Source of the DNA: Rebecca billardiae RCC1528
Lineage: Eukaryota; Haptophyta
Length of the DNA stretch: 64,000 bases
Direction: 5' to 3'
NCBI GenBank assembly: GCA_965240325.2
Contig: OZ251226.1
Coordinates: forward strand, 744,001 to 808,000
Shown piece after piece: positions 54,833 to 64,000 of this stretch (position 1 is its first letter; each line of letters starts with the position of its first letter). Below the pieces are notes generated by a model. It did not search any database. It had not been told where the DNA came from and saw only the letters and a program-made list of their open reading frames with translations. The position numbers were made by a program, and so were the translations under genes.

Positions 54833-56259
54833 ATGCGCGCGGGGGAGCGAGCGTCGACGAGCGTGTGGGTGGTCGACGGCGAGGCGTATGACCTCACCGA
54901 GTTCCTCGCGGTGCATCCGGGCGGCCCCGACCTGCTGCTGTGGTGCGCTGGGCGTGACGTCTCCATCCTCGTGCACACGTACCACCGCGACCCGGCGCGC
55001 ACGGTGCTGCCGCGCCTGCTCAAGTACCGCTTGCCGTCGACGCCCCGCGGCGCGCTTAAGCCCGCCCTCGGCATCCCGGGCTTCCTGCTACCGCCGCGCT
55101 TCGACGCCGCGAGCGACGTCCCAACCTATGCCTTCCGCGAGCCCGGGGGCTCGCCGCTGCTGGACGCGCTGCGCAAGCGCGTGCTGACGCCGGATGCGCA
55201 GCGCGCGATCGGTCGGCTCGACGCGGTCTTCGACGTGGTTGTGGGCGTGCTGTTGGGGGTTTACGTCGCACTGGCTGGCGCCTGGCTTCGCGGGCACGTG
55301 CCTTGGTACGTGTCCGTGCCCGCCTTTGTGCTGCTGCGCACCGGCCTGGCGGGCGGCGGCCATTACTACATTCACCGCAGCAAGCACGGGCCGCGCGCGC
55401 CGTGGGTCGGGCCTCTTGCTGACTACCTCTTCGATGTGAACTATGTGGGCCTGGCGACCACAGCGCAGGACGCCCACGTGCTCCTGCACCACGCGTATGC
55501 GCAGTCTGGCGCCGACCCGAAGCGCGGCTTCTTTGGCGGCATGCAGCGCGTGCCGAGGCTGCTCCGGCCGATCGCGCACACGGCGCACAAGCTCGGCCAC
55601 GTGATGAACGGCATGCTCATCCGCGCCGTGTACTTGGAGCTGGAGCGCGACGGGTCGAACTCACAGGGCGTGCAGGGCCGTGTGCGCCGCCTCGCCGCGA
55701 AGGGCGCGCTGCCTGGCCGCACGCCGATCATATGGCAGCTCTGGGCGGTGCACGGCTGGCTTCGCGTCGAGCTCTTCCTCGCGCTGCCGCCGGGCTGGGC
55801 TGGGCGCGGCTCGCGCAGTTTGCGCTCACCTTGTGGTTCAACACGCTGCTGGTGGTGTCTTCGCACGACTTCCACGAGCGCGTCGAGCCCGAAGGCCGCG
55901 ATTGGGCCCGCTTCCAGCTGCTCAACACCCACGACATCACGATCACGGGCCAGCCGTGGGTCGACTGCTTCCTCTCAGCCGGCCTCTCGCCGCACCGCGC
56001 GCACCACCTGCTGCCCTACCAGAAGTCCGGGTTCGCCAACGTCTACAGCGAGCGGCACGTGGCGGCCGCGGCTCGCGAGTGCGGGCTGCCGTGGCTGCCG
56101 CCGCGGTCGCTCCTCACAGACCTGCTCCCCACCGCAGCGCGCGAGTGCTTCCTCACGCCGGCGTTCGATCCACTCGCCGAGGCTGCAGGCCGCCTCGCTA
56201 CTCCGGCCCGGTCGTTCTCGTCCGGACTCCTCGCGGAGCACGCCTCGGCCGCGCGCTGA
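54833..56259 (+). CDS. Cytochrome b5-fused fatty-acid/sphingolipid desaturase-like protein
   Basis: The N-terminal cytochrome b5 domain contains VWVVDGEAYDLTEFLAVHPG and the heme-ligand HPGG. The membrane part has desaturase-type His clusters: HYYIHRSKHG, HVLLHHAYAQ, SSHDFHE and SPHRAHHLLPY. Such proteins introduce double bonds into acyl chains in the ER using the fused b5 as electron donor. The frame shifts by one near 55790. Either a 71-nt intron (55748-55818, GTGCAC...AG, phase 0) is spliced out, giving 451 aa, or one base is missing in the gggctgggctggg stretch, which would give about 475 aa. The second reading keeps a plausible hydrophobic helix. Regiospecificity unknown; the last box has His rather than the Gln of front-end desaturases. 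Confidence 0.72.
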
Positions 56260-56967
56260 AAGGACACGCTGAACTACGTCGTGACCGGGTTCACTGGCAT
56301 CGGCTCGGTCTGATGAGAGACGGAACTGCAGATTTCCAGCTACACGCTGATGCCGTCACCTTCAGGCCGTGCCGTGCCGGGCGGGACCTCACGACGCTCT
56401 CACGGTCGTCATGACTCCGGAGGTAGTAGTAATCGACTACGACCTCACCCTCATCCAAGTGCTCCGGAAGGCGCTCAGCCGCGGCAGCATCTGCCGTCGC
56501 CGCCGCGTGCCCCAGACCGAGGCGGTGCTCCATCCCGGCCCCGCTCCCGAGTAGCGGGGCGGGCAGGGCTGCGTCGATGGCACTTGGCAGCGCACTGCCA
56601 GCCTGCCTGACCTGGTCGCCTGCAGCCTGGTCGGAAGTAGGCGCGAAGTGACGCGAACGCATTCGATAAAGTATACAGATAATGATTATTAATTACGGTC
56701 GTGTCAGTCACTGAGTGTGTCTGACACACCGTGCACTCCGGCACTACTCAGCCTGACGGCCCTGACGCTTGCCCGTAGCGAAGTGTCAGCCAACGTCGTC
56801 TCCAGCGGTCGCAGGTCTACGCAGACAATATAGACATCAATAAGCCTAGCCTACTTGAAAGTACTACTTGTAGCTACAATTGTCGGCCTGTCGGGGCTCC
56901 TTCGTCCGACGAGTCGTTACTGAGTCATTCTGTTGTTTCAACACGGCTACTAGCAGAGGTCGTCACG
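56260..56967. other. Intergenic; no gene recognised
   Basis: Short frames only, with AT-richer sequence near 56660-56700 and 56830-56880. It contains the 3' flank of the desaturase gene and the promoter of the TPR gene. Confidence 0.5.
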
Positions 56968-59649
56968 ATGGCGGAGGTGGATTTTGCGGCACGATTGCCG
57001 CCGCGTCCTGCGACGGCGGGGCCGAGCCGTCGGGAGCTCGCGCAAGGGCTCACCCTGGCTCGCTCCCCAGGCAGTTCGGATGAAGCCGAGGCCTCACGCC
57101 CGCAGACCGCACTGGCCTTGCCGCCCTCGCCGGGCACGCAGGTGCGGCGTGGGCTGGACCGGGTGTCATCTGCGGCCAAGTTTGAGGCCATCAAGATGCC
57201 GCTCATGAAGGGCGGCGTGTTCGCCACACCCGCGCGCACGGCCGAGTACTACGCCGAACGTGCACAGCAGCGTCTCGCCGTCGAGAATGGCAACTTTGCG
57301 CTCGCCCTCGCCGACTTTGAGCGTGCCATCGCGCTGCGCCCGCGCTCGTTCCGTGTGCTGCACGCGCGTGCGCTCGCGTACGCTCGGGCGGGCCAGCTCG
57401 AGAAGGCGATCGAGGATCTGAACCGCGCGATCGACTGCCTCCCCAGGCTGAGCATCCTCCACTGCGACGTGCCACTCGCGCGCGAGCGCTCGGCCGTCTT
57501 TGCAAGCCGCGCGCACGCGTGGCAAGCGTCTGGCCGTCTCGATGACGCGCTGGACGATTTCTCGACCGCGCTCCTCTTCCGCCCCGAGTCGGTGGAGCTG
57601 TTCACGGCGCGCGGCACGTGCCTGCGCAAGCTCGGCCGCTTCATCGAGTCCACCGAGGACTACAACGCCGCGCGCTCGCTCACCCGCCCGACCTTCCCCG
57701 AGTACGCGCGCGCGCACCGCGTGAAGCGCTTTACTCCGGACAAGGTGCTCAAGATTGCACGCCGCATGGTCGAGGACGAGCGGCTGGAGGCGGCGGCGCT
57801 GGCGCACGATGCGGAGATGGCGGAGCTGGCTCGGCTCACTGCCGAGCCCGAGGACGACGTCGTCCTCGTCTCCGAGCCCGGCGGCCCGGCGAGCGGCGCG
57901 CACTCGGCGCGAGACAGCTCGTCGCCGCGCCCCGGCGCCAACAAGTCGACGCCAGGGTCAGGCCATGGCTCCCGCCCCGACTCCGCGCCGGGCAGCCGCA
58001 AGGACAGCCGCGCGGTGCCGCTCGGCGTGAGGCGGGGCAGCCGGGCCGACCCCCGCCGGCCGAGCCGCGAGGAGAGCGGCAGCGGCAGCAGCAGCAGGCG
58101 GCAGAGCACGCTGGGCGCGGGCGCGCAGCAGCCGCGCGACGACCACGGCGCGCCGGGACAGGTGCGCTCGGCAGGCCGAAGGGGTCTGACGATCGATGTG
58201 GACGAGCCCGAGCCGGCCCCCTCGCACGCCATCTCGCCGTCGCCCTCGTCGCGCCGCGCGAGCTTCGCCAGGCCGCCGCCCTCGCCAGTGGGCAACCGCC
58301 CGATCGCCACGGCGCTCGGCCTCGCGGGCGGGCGGCGTCTCAGCACCGGCCCCGGGCGGCGCATCAGTCTCAACACCTCGGAGACCAGCTCGTCGCCCGT
58401 GATCCGCACGCCGGGCAAGCGGCCTGTGCTCCAGCGCCAGTTCTCCATCTTCGCCGAGGGCCGCGGCGACGACTTCGAGGAGCGCAAGGAGACCGTCACC
58501 ACGGACGACGCGGCGCTGTGCGTGCAGGTGCTCGGCACACCGCCGGAGGAGCGCACGGCGGAAGAGGAGGCGATGCTGTGCGAGGTCCTGTGTAAGGGCG
58601 CGGGCGCTTCTTCTACTTTCCACAACCTCGCCGGCCACTTCGCTGACCCGCGGCGCATGCGCGAGGTGCTCAGCCTGCTCTCCCTCGAGACGCTCGCCGC
58701 GGGCGAGATGCTCACCTCGCGCTCGCAGCGCGTCGAGCACGCCTTCTTGCTGCTCTCTGGCTCGATGCGCGTCGCGTGCGATGGGCCGCCCGACAGGCCC
58801 AACGTGTTTTACGACGAGGCGTCGCCGCCCTCACTCGAGGCGCTCGAGGCGCAGGGGTACCGGCACGTCGTGTGGGCGCGGAGGCCGGACTACACCGTCG
58901 AGCTGCGCGTGCGGCTGGTCAGCGGCGACTGCTTCGGCGCGCACACCCTCGGCTCGACCTCGGAGCTCGAGGCCAGGCTCGCCAACGGCGACGACCAGCC
59001 GACCGATCGGTCGCGGCCGGGCGGATGCGACGCGATCGCCGCCAAGCCCACGCTCGCGATCCGCGTGCCGCTGGACGCGCTCGAGCGCAACTTCCTGCGC
59101 ATGCGCGACGAGGACTGCCAGGAGATCTACGTCCTGCTCGCCGACATGTTCCTCTTCAAGGAGTACCCGCCCCACAAGCTGCTACGGCTGTCGCGGCTGA
59201 TGCACACGCGCCGCCACCTCCGGGGCGAGACGCTGATCCGGCAGGACGAGCCGCTCGGAGACATCTGCCTCATCGCCTCCGGCCACTGCAAGGCGTACCG
59301 AGACGTGCCCAAGCCCGGCGGCGGCTCGGTGCGCGTCGAGCTGTGCACGCTGTACGCGCGCAACTGGTTTGGCGAGGCGCCCGTGGTCGACCCGCAGGCC
59401 ATGGACGCGTTCGCGACCGTCGTGACCGAGGCAGTCACCGTCACCTACACGCTGCCCAGCGTGCACCGCGACGAGCTCGAGCCGGTGATGCACTCGCTGC
59501 GCGAGGACTACGTCGACCGATACCGGCCCGACCGCGAGCTGCTGCGGCGGCACGCCGAAGGGAAGCGCTGGGCCAGAGAGCGCTCCAAGGTGGTCGAGGG
59601 CGTGCTGCGCGAGCGCGACCAGCTGCGCGCGCTGCGCAAGTGGCACTGA
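56968..59649 (+). CDS. TPR protein with cyclic-nucleotide-binding-like domains
   Basis: An 893-aa single-exon protein. TPR-type helices span about residues 90-230, for example FALALADFERAIALRPRSFR, GQLEKAIEDLNRAIDCLP and DALDDFSTALLFRPESVELF. A Ser/Arg/Pro-rich disordered linker (about 300-480) is full of potential phosphorylation sites (RRXS types such as SRRQST and SRRASF). Two jelly-roll, cNMP-binding-like modules follow: one near LAAGEMLTSRSQRVEHAFLL, and one near LRGETLIRQDEPLGDICLIA with NWFGEAPVV. In the second, the phosphate-binding cassette has FGE but lacks the Arg that normally contacts the cyclic phosphate, so binding is doubtful. This combination suggests a signalling scaffold, possibly ciliary. 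That role is inference. Confidence 0.78.
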   Translation: MAEVDFAARLPPRPATAGPSRRELAQGLTLARSPGSSDEAEASRPQTALALPPSPGTQVRRGLDRVSSAAKFEAIKMPLMKGGVFATPARTAEYYAERAQQRLAVENGNFALALADFERAIALRPRSFRVLHARALAYARAGQLEKAIEDLNRAIDCLPRLSILHCDVPLARERSAVFASRAHAWQASGRLDDALDDFSTALLFRPESVELFTARGTCLRKLGRFIESTEDYNAARSLTRPTFPEYARAHRVKRFTPDKVLKIARRMVEDERLEAAALAHDAEMAELARLTAEPEDDVVLVSEPGGPASGAHSARDSSSPRPGANKSTPGSGHGSRPDSAPGSRKDSRAVPLGVRRGSRADPRRPSREESGSGSSSRRQSTLGAGAQQPRDDHGAPGQVRSAGRRGLTIDVDEPEPAPSHAISPSPSSRRASFARPPPSPVGNRPIATALGLAGGRRLSTGPGRRISLNTSETSSSPVIRTPGKRPVLQRQFSIFAEGRGDDFEERKETVTTDDAALCVQVLGTPPEERTAEEEAMLCEVLCKGAGASSTFHNLAGHFADPRRMREVLSLLSLETLAAGEMLTSRSQRVEHAFLLLSGSMRVACDGPPDRPNVFYDEASPPSLEALEAQGYRHVVWARRPDYTVELRVRLVSGDCFGAHTLGSTSELEARLANGDDQPTDRSRPGGCDAIAAKPTLAIRVPLDALERNFLRMRDEDCQEIYVLLADMFLFKEYPPHKLLRLSRLMHTRRHLRGETLIRQDEPLGDICLIASGHCKAYRDVPKPGGGSVRVELCTLYARNWFGEAPVVDPQAMDAFATVVTEAVTVTYTLPSVHRDELEPVMHSLREDYVDRYRPDRELLRRHAEGKRWARERSKVVEGVLRERDQLRALRKWH

Positions 59650-59920
59650 GTCTGCTCACTATTCACTACCGTCGTCAGTCCGTTAATATATTTCACGGTT
59701 CATTGCCGCATGTGAGGTTTGCCGACCGTACGTCGATTGTCAATATCATCAAAAGGATGATGATGAATACTGCTTATATAATTGGCATCATCGGACCGCG
59801 TCGTGATCGCCCGTGTCACTGTCAGTGTGGCATGTCCGTCGTCGAATTTAACGCGACTGTCGCGACTCATGCTCCCGGTCCCACGCGGGCGCCCCCTCCC
59901 ATTCCCTCGCCCCGAAGGAC
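59650..59920. other. Intergenic, convergent 3' ends
   Basis: These 271 bases lie between the stop codons of the TPR gene and the SNF2 helicase. AT-rich centre; no gene. Confidence 0.5.
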
Positions 59921-62900
59921 TCACTCCAGGAGGCGCACGAGCTCGTCGAGCCGCACCGACTGCACATCCTCCTCCTTCTTGGAGAGCAGCCCACGCGAGA
60001 GGCTCGCCTTGTGCTCCTGCAGCTTGACGATGTTCTCCTCGATGGTGCGCGCGCACACAAACTTGACGACGCGCACGGGGCGCGTCTGCCCGATGCGGTG
60101 GATGCGGTCGATGGCCTGCGAGTCGACGGCCGCGTTCCACCAGAGGTCGAGCAGGAAGCACTGCGACGCGCGCGTGAGGTTGAGGCCCGTCCCGCCCGCC
60201 TGCAGCGAGATGAGCATCACCGTCGGCCCGCGCTCCGCGTTGAACTCGCGGATGGACGTGCAGCGCTCCGAAACCTTCATGCGGCCGTCGATGCGGCACG
60301 TGTGGTGCCCCGCCTCGCGCAGCGCGGCCTCGACCAGGTTGAGCATCGACGTCCACTGCGAGAAGACGACCGACTTGATCTCGGCCGACTCGGCGCGGGT
60401 GCGCTCGAGCTCGGCGAGCAGCGTCGCGATCTTGCACGGCACGCCATCCATTGGCGGCAGCACGAGAGCGGGGGGCGGCGGCGCAGCGGCGAGCTGCACC
60501 GCCGCGGCCGCCTCGCCCGCGTCGTCGGCCGAGCTGTCGGCGCCGCCCACCGTACACGCTTCGACGGACGCCAGGTCGATCACGTCGGTCTCGGTGAACG
60601 GCGCGCGGCAGAGCGGGCAGCTGAGCGAGCCGCCGCACGCGTGCGCGCGCAGCCCGGCGACGCAGCCGGCGCAGAACGGGTGGCGGCACGCGCGCAGCAG
60701 CTGGACCGCGTCGTGCCCGACCTGTTGCAGGCAGACGCTGCACTCGAGCGATGCGCCGGCGGCCGCGTCGTCCTCGCCGGCCGGGGACGCGCCGTCCGCG
60801 CCGGTGTCCTCGCCGAGCATCGAGCGCAGGCCGCGGAGCATCGCGCTCGCCTCGGCCACCGTCAGCTTCGTCGCCTTCTTCTTCGCCGCCGACGCGGGCG
60901 AGCCCGAGCCCGCGTCGGCGTTGGGCTCCTCCTCAGCCGCGCCGCCATCCGCCAGCCGCCCCTCGAGGGTCGCGAGGACGCGCGCCGCCGCGTCGTACCG
61001 CTCGGCGGGCACGAGCGTGGGCGCGGAGCACGTCTGGCGCAGCCGCAGGATCAGGTCGAGGATGTCAAAGTAGTTCTTGAACACGGCGGAGGCGCCGCCC
61101 GCGTCGACGAGCTGGTTGAAGCAGCGCTTGAACGACTCGAAGAGCACGTCGTACCGCGCGCGCGCGCCCTCGGCCAGCTCGATCGACATCAGCTCGGTGC
61201 GCACCGGCGGCAGCGTGAGCGCGGCGTCTTGCAGCGTCGACTTCTCGCGCCGGATCGAGACGGCGCCGAGCAGCGTGCGCAGCCGGCGCACGCCGATCAT
61301 GTCGCCCTGCCGGATCGGCTTGCCCACCGCGCGCTGCCACACGGTGCGGTCGTCGAGCGGCGCGCACCGGATGAATGCGAGGATCGCGAAGAGATCGTCC
61401 ACGTTGTTCTGCAGCGGCGTGCCTGACACGCACCAGCGGTGCTTGGCGCGGAGCGCGCACACGGCGGCGAACTGCTTGGTCGAGCGGTTGCGGATGATGT
61501 GCGCCTCGTCGAGCACGACGCGGTGCCACTCCTCCTCGAGCAGCGTCGCGCCCGCCGCGCGCTTCGAGCCGCCGCCGCCGTTGGCCGCCTTGTGCTCCGA
61601 CTGCAGGGTCGCGTACGACGTGATGACCACGTCCGCCGCGCGCACCGCCGCCTCGGTGCGGTCGCCGCTGCCGTGCGAGCCGTGGTACACGCACACGCGC
61701 AGCACGCCCGGCTTCACGTGCGTCATCAGCTGCTCCTCCCAGTTGCCCAGCACGCTCGTCGGCGCGATGATCAGCGTGGCGCTGCCCGCCGGCCGCAGCG
61801 GCCGCGGCGCCGGCGCCACGGCAGCCGGCGGCGGCGGCACGACCGGCACGACCGCGGGCGCCGCGACCGACGCCTCGGCCGGGATGAGTGCCGCCGCCGG
61901 AGCGGCCGCGGGCACAACGGCCTCCGTGGGGGCCAGCACCGCGACCGTCGAGCTCGCGGCGGCAGGGGCCGCGGCGAGAGGCGCGGGGTCGACTGCCGTC
62001 GCGGCCGCCGCGGCGTCCGCGCGCTCGAGCGCGGAGACAAAGTCCGCCTTCTTCGGCTTGGGCGGCGTGCTCAGCCCGCGCTGCGCGACCAGGCTCTTCA
62101 GCTCGGCCACCTTGAGCTTGGCGTACACCGGCAGCGCCGCTGCCGGCTGCGGCTCGGCCTTGGGCTCCGGCTTGGGAGCCTCCTCGACCGCCGCGCGCTT
62201 GGCCGCGGGCATCTCGCCGCCGCCGCTCGCCGCATCGCCAGCCTCCGGCTTGAGCTCCGGCTTGAGCACGGCCTCGGCGTCGGGGATCGCCGGCCCCGCC
62301 ACCGCGGCCGCGGGCTCGGCCACGGGCTCGGCCTCCCACGGCGCGTACACCACGCCCTCAGCCGGGTTGGCGAGGATGAGCGCGATGATCTGGATGCTGC
62401 GGGGCGCCGGGCGGGAGCGCGCGCGGAGGGCATGGCGCCAGCGTGTGAGTGTGTGAGAGAGAGAGGCGGAGAGACCTCGCGGGGTCGGGGCGCCAACGCT
62501 CTGCTGCGCCCACGAGCGCTGGCAGCACGCGGTGCGGGGGGCGTCTGTCGCTGAGTGTGCGCCGCGCACACCTCTTGCCCAGGCCCATGTCGTCCGCGAG
62601 GATGCCGCCGAGCAGACTCGCGGGCTGGGCGCTGACGCTCGAGTTGGTCACCGTGTTGAAGTAGAGCACTGCCCCGCTGGGCGCGCGCCGCGCCTCGAAG
62701 AAGGGCGGCAGCGCCTTCGCCGCGCGCTCGCGCTGGAGCATCCATGCCGCGCCCTTCATCTGATGCGCGAGCAGCCGCGTGGCGAGCGCCGCCGGCGAGT
62801 CGAACGTGAGCGTCTCCAGGACCTTCTGCTGGTCGGCGTAGAGCGCATCCAGCTCCTGCTGCGAGCGCGCCTTGTCGATCACCTGCGTCGTCACCGCCGG

Positions 62901-63491
62901 CGGCGGCGGCGGCGCAGCCGGTAGCGCAGCGGGCGGCGGCGGGCGCGCCGCCTGGCCGCCGCCAAAGCCGTGGCCACCGCCGTAGCCACCGCCACGGCCA
63001 GCACCGTAGCCGGCACCGTAGCCGCCGCCAAAGCTCGTCGGCGGGGCTGACAGCGCGCTTGACACTGGCGGTGGCAGCAGGTGCAGCTTGCCCCGCAGGA
63101 TCATCGCCTTCGCCCAGTTGAAGCGCTCGGGCGTAGCGTACACGCCGATCTGGACCGGGATGTCCCACTGCGTCCGGTGTGGGTGGATGATCGTGCCCTC
63201 GAGGCGGCAGAGGCGGTGCGGGTCGTCGGCGATCGGGGCGAGCCAGGCCGCGATCGTCGCCTTGACGTGGCCCACCTGCGTCCCCGCCATGTTCTGCACG
63301 CAGATCGCGTTCGAGTCGTGGCGGTTGTTCGGTTCGCGAACGAGGTTCACGTACTCGCCAACGTGGCAGTCGCCCCGGTAGTACTGGATGCCGACGATCT
63401 TGCCATGGATGACCTGCACGAGGCGCTCTTGGGCCTCGCGGTACTCGTCAAAGTCCGAGATATGCGCGGTGTTGATCGGTGGCGCTCTCAT
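59921..63491 (-). CDS. HIRAN-SNF2-RING helicase (HLTF/RAD5-like) with a SAP insertion
   Basis: A Snf2-family ATPase of the Rad5/HLTF group, whose relatives polyubiquitinate PCNA and remodel stalled forks. Exon 1 is 62572-63491, the intron is 62397-62571 (GTGTG...AG, 175 nt), and exon 2 is 59921-62396, giving 1131 aa. A HIRAN domain lies near residues 20-125 (GIQYYRGDCHVGEYVNLVRE, DSNAICVQN). A Gly/Pro-rich linker precedes Walker A, which reads DDMGLGKS across the splice junction. An insertion then carries a SAP-like motif at 401-433 (LKVAELKSLVAQRGLST). The DEAH box is at 604-607 (DEAHIIRN), with SGTPLQNN following. A C3HC4 RING is at about 858-905 (CSVCLQQVG...CRHPFCAGC...CPLCRAPF), and the second lobe contains AGGTGLNLTRA and DRIHRIGQTRPV. 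The ATG at 63491 was chosen at the start of HIRAN. Confidence 0.93.
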
Positions 63492-63890
63492 CGTGGTCGG
63501 CTGGTCGCGTTCCCGCGTATGCCTGCTGCTCGGCGCAAAGCAGCTGCGCGCGCTCGACGCCGCCGCCGCAGACGAGGACCTCGCGCTCGCAAAGTCGCTC
63601 GGCAGTTTGACCGCGCGATCTCTCGCCAATCGGCCAAAAGCGCCAAGGAGGCAAAGACTGGGACGACGGTTTGTTTGTTTGTTTGAAACAAGCTCAAAGC
63701 CGGATTCGTCAACACCTGAGTCCGGACTCCTCACCGTACCGCCTTATTGATGATTGGCCTGAGTGAGGACCCTTCACCTTGTCTGAGTTGTCACAGCACT
63801 CACAGCCAGTAGCCACCGGGACGCACGCAACTCACTGACGCAAGTCGCCACGGCGACCAGTGTCCTTATTACAGCCGCAAGGAATAAGCA
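63492..63890. other. Upstream of the SNF2 helicase gene; no gene recognised
   Basis: About 400 bases with the helicase promoter side. A tttgtttgtttgtttga run lies near 63670. No gene found. Confidence 0.45.
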
Positions 63891-63942
63891 GAGACGCACA
63901 CAGCTCAGGCAATATCTCGCCTGCCTGAGCTGTGTGCGTCTC
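63891..63942 (+). repeat. Perfect 21-bp stem-loop
   Basis: The sequence gagacgcacacagctcaggc plus a (63891-63911) is exactly complementary to 63922-63942, with a 10-base loop (atatctcgcc). With a small bulge the stem extends outward through gaataag/cttattc. The right arm is the 5' half of the dispersed motif. It could be a transcribed hairpin or a terminal structure of a mobile repeat. Confidence 0.9.
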
Positions 63943-63961
63943 TTATTCTTAGTAAACTGTA
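63914..63961 (+). repeat. Dispersed motif copy 4
   Basis: Identical or nearly identical to copy 1 at 8071-8118, from atctcgcctgcctgagctgt to ttcttagtaaactgta. It overlaps the right arm of the hairpin. The other copies lack the matching left arm. Confidence 0.92.
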
Positions 63962-64000
63962 CATCTCGGAGCCTGCCCGTGTCCGTGCCGTAAAACCGCT

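Noticed and set aside
60011-62554. Long plus-strand frames opposite the SNF2 helicase
   Set aside because: No domain, and the minus strand has complete helicase, HIRAN and RING motifs.

Overview
This window reads as nuclear DNA of a photosynthetic eukaryote, most likely a unicellular alga with a secondary red-type plastid such as a haptophyte. The genes are very GC-rich at third codon positions and carry short spliceosomal introns. Several proteins begin with signal-peptide or bipartite leaders (NirA, isopentenyl-diphosphate isomerase, the bestrophin-like channel, the AAA+ protein, and the 220-aa protein with an A-M-G-F cleavage-like motif). A ferredoxin-type nitrite reductase sits beside animal/protist-type genes (GLG1-like Golgi protein, LARP4, ADO-type thiol dioxygenase, Vps55, 20S proteasome alpha subunit). 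The taxonomic call is inference, since no rRNA or organelle marker is present.

Layout. 1-13,100 is gene-poor and repeat-rich. It holds long (GT)n, (TA)n and (CT)n tracts, a perfect 26-copy decamer array, a 249-bp tandem duplication, a roughly 22-bp minisatellite, a 395-bp-arm fold-back element, LINE-like 3' remnants, and a fragment with a pipsqueak-type helix-turn-helix. 13,165-16,500 has divergent pyrroline-5-carboxylate reductase and ferredoxin-nitrite reductase. 16,501-19,915 is gene-poor. 19,916-32,859 has a HAD hydrolase, a plastid-targeted protein of unknown function, the GLG1-like protein, LARP4, isopentenyl-diphosphate isomerase and a cysteamine/cysteine dioxygenase. 34,155-46,609 has a multipass membrane protein, ITPK, a myristoylation-motif membrane protein, a coiled-coil protein, a bestrophin, proteasome alpha4 and Vps55. 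46,610-48,427 is gene-poor. 48,428-63,491 has the AAA+ ATPase, a TLC-domain protein, two small membrane proteins, a cytochrome b5-desaturase, a TPR/cyclic-nucleotide-binding-like protein and a HIRAN-SNF2-SAP-RING helicase.

Organisation. I count 22 protein-coding genes and could rebuild 15 introns with frame-consistent junctions. All are GTG...AG, and 12 begin GTGCG. Fourteen of the 22 genes lie in seven head-to-head pairs separated by about 0.1-0.45 kb, so shared bidirectional promoters look like the norm. The functions are mixed: nitrogen assimilation and proline synthesis, isoprenoid supply, secretory/endosomal traffic, lipid modification, inositol phosphate signalling, protein turnover, and DNA repair or chromatin remodelling. 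This is a eukaryotic neighbourhood, not an operon. The less ordinary items are the AAA+ fusion protein, the GTGCG splice-donor preference, the fold-back/hairpin repeats sharing one dispersed motif, and an intron embedded in a duplicated acidic coding repeat.
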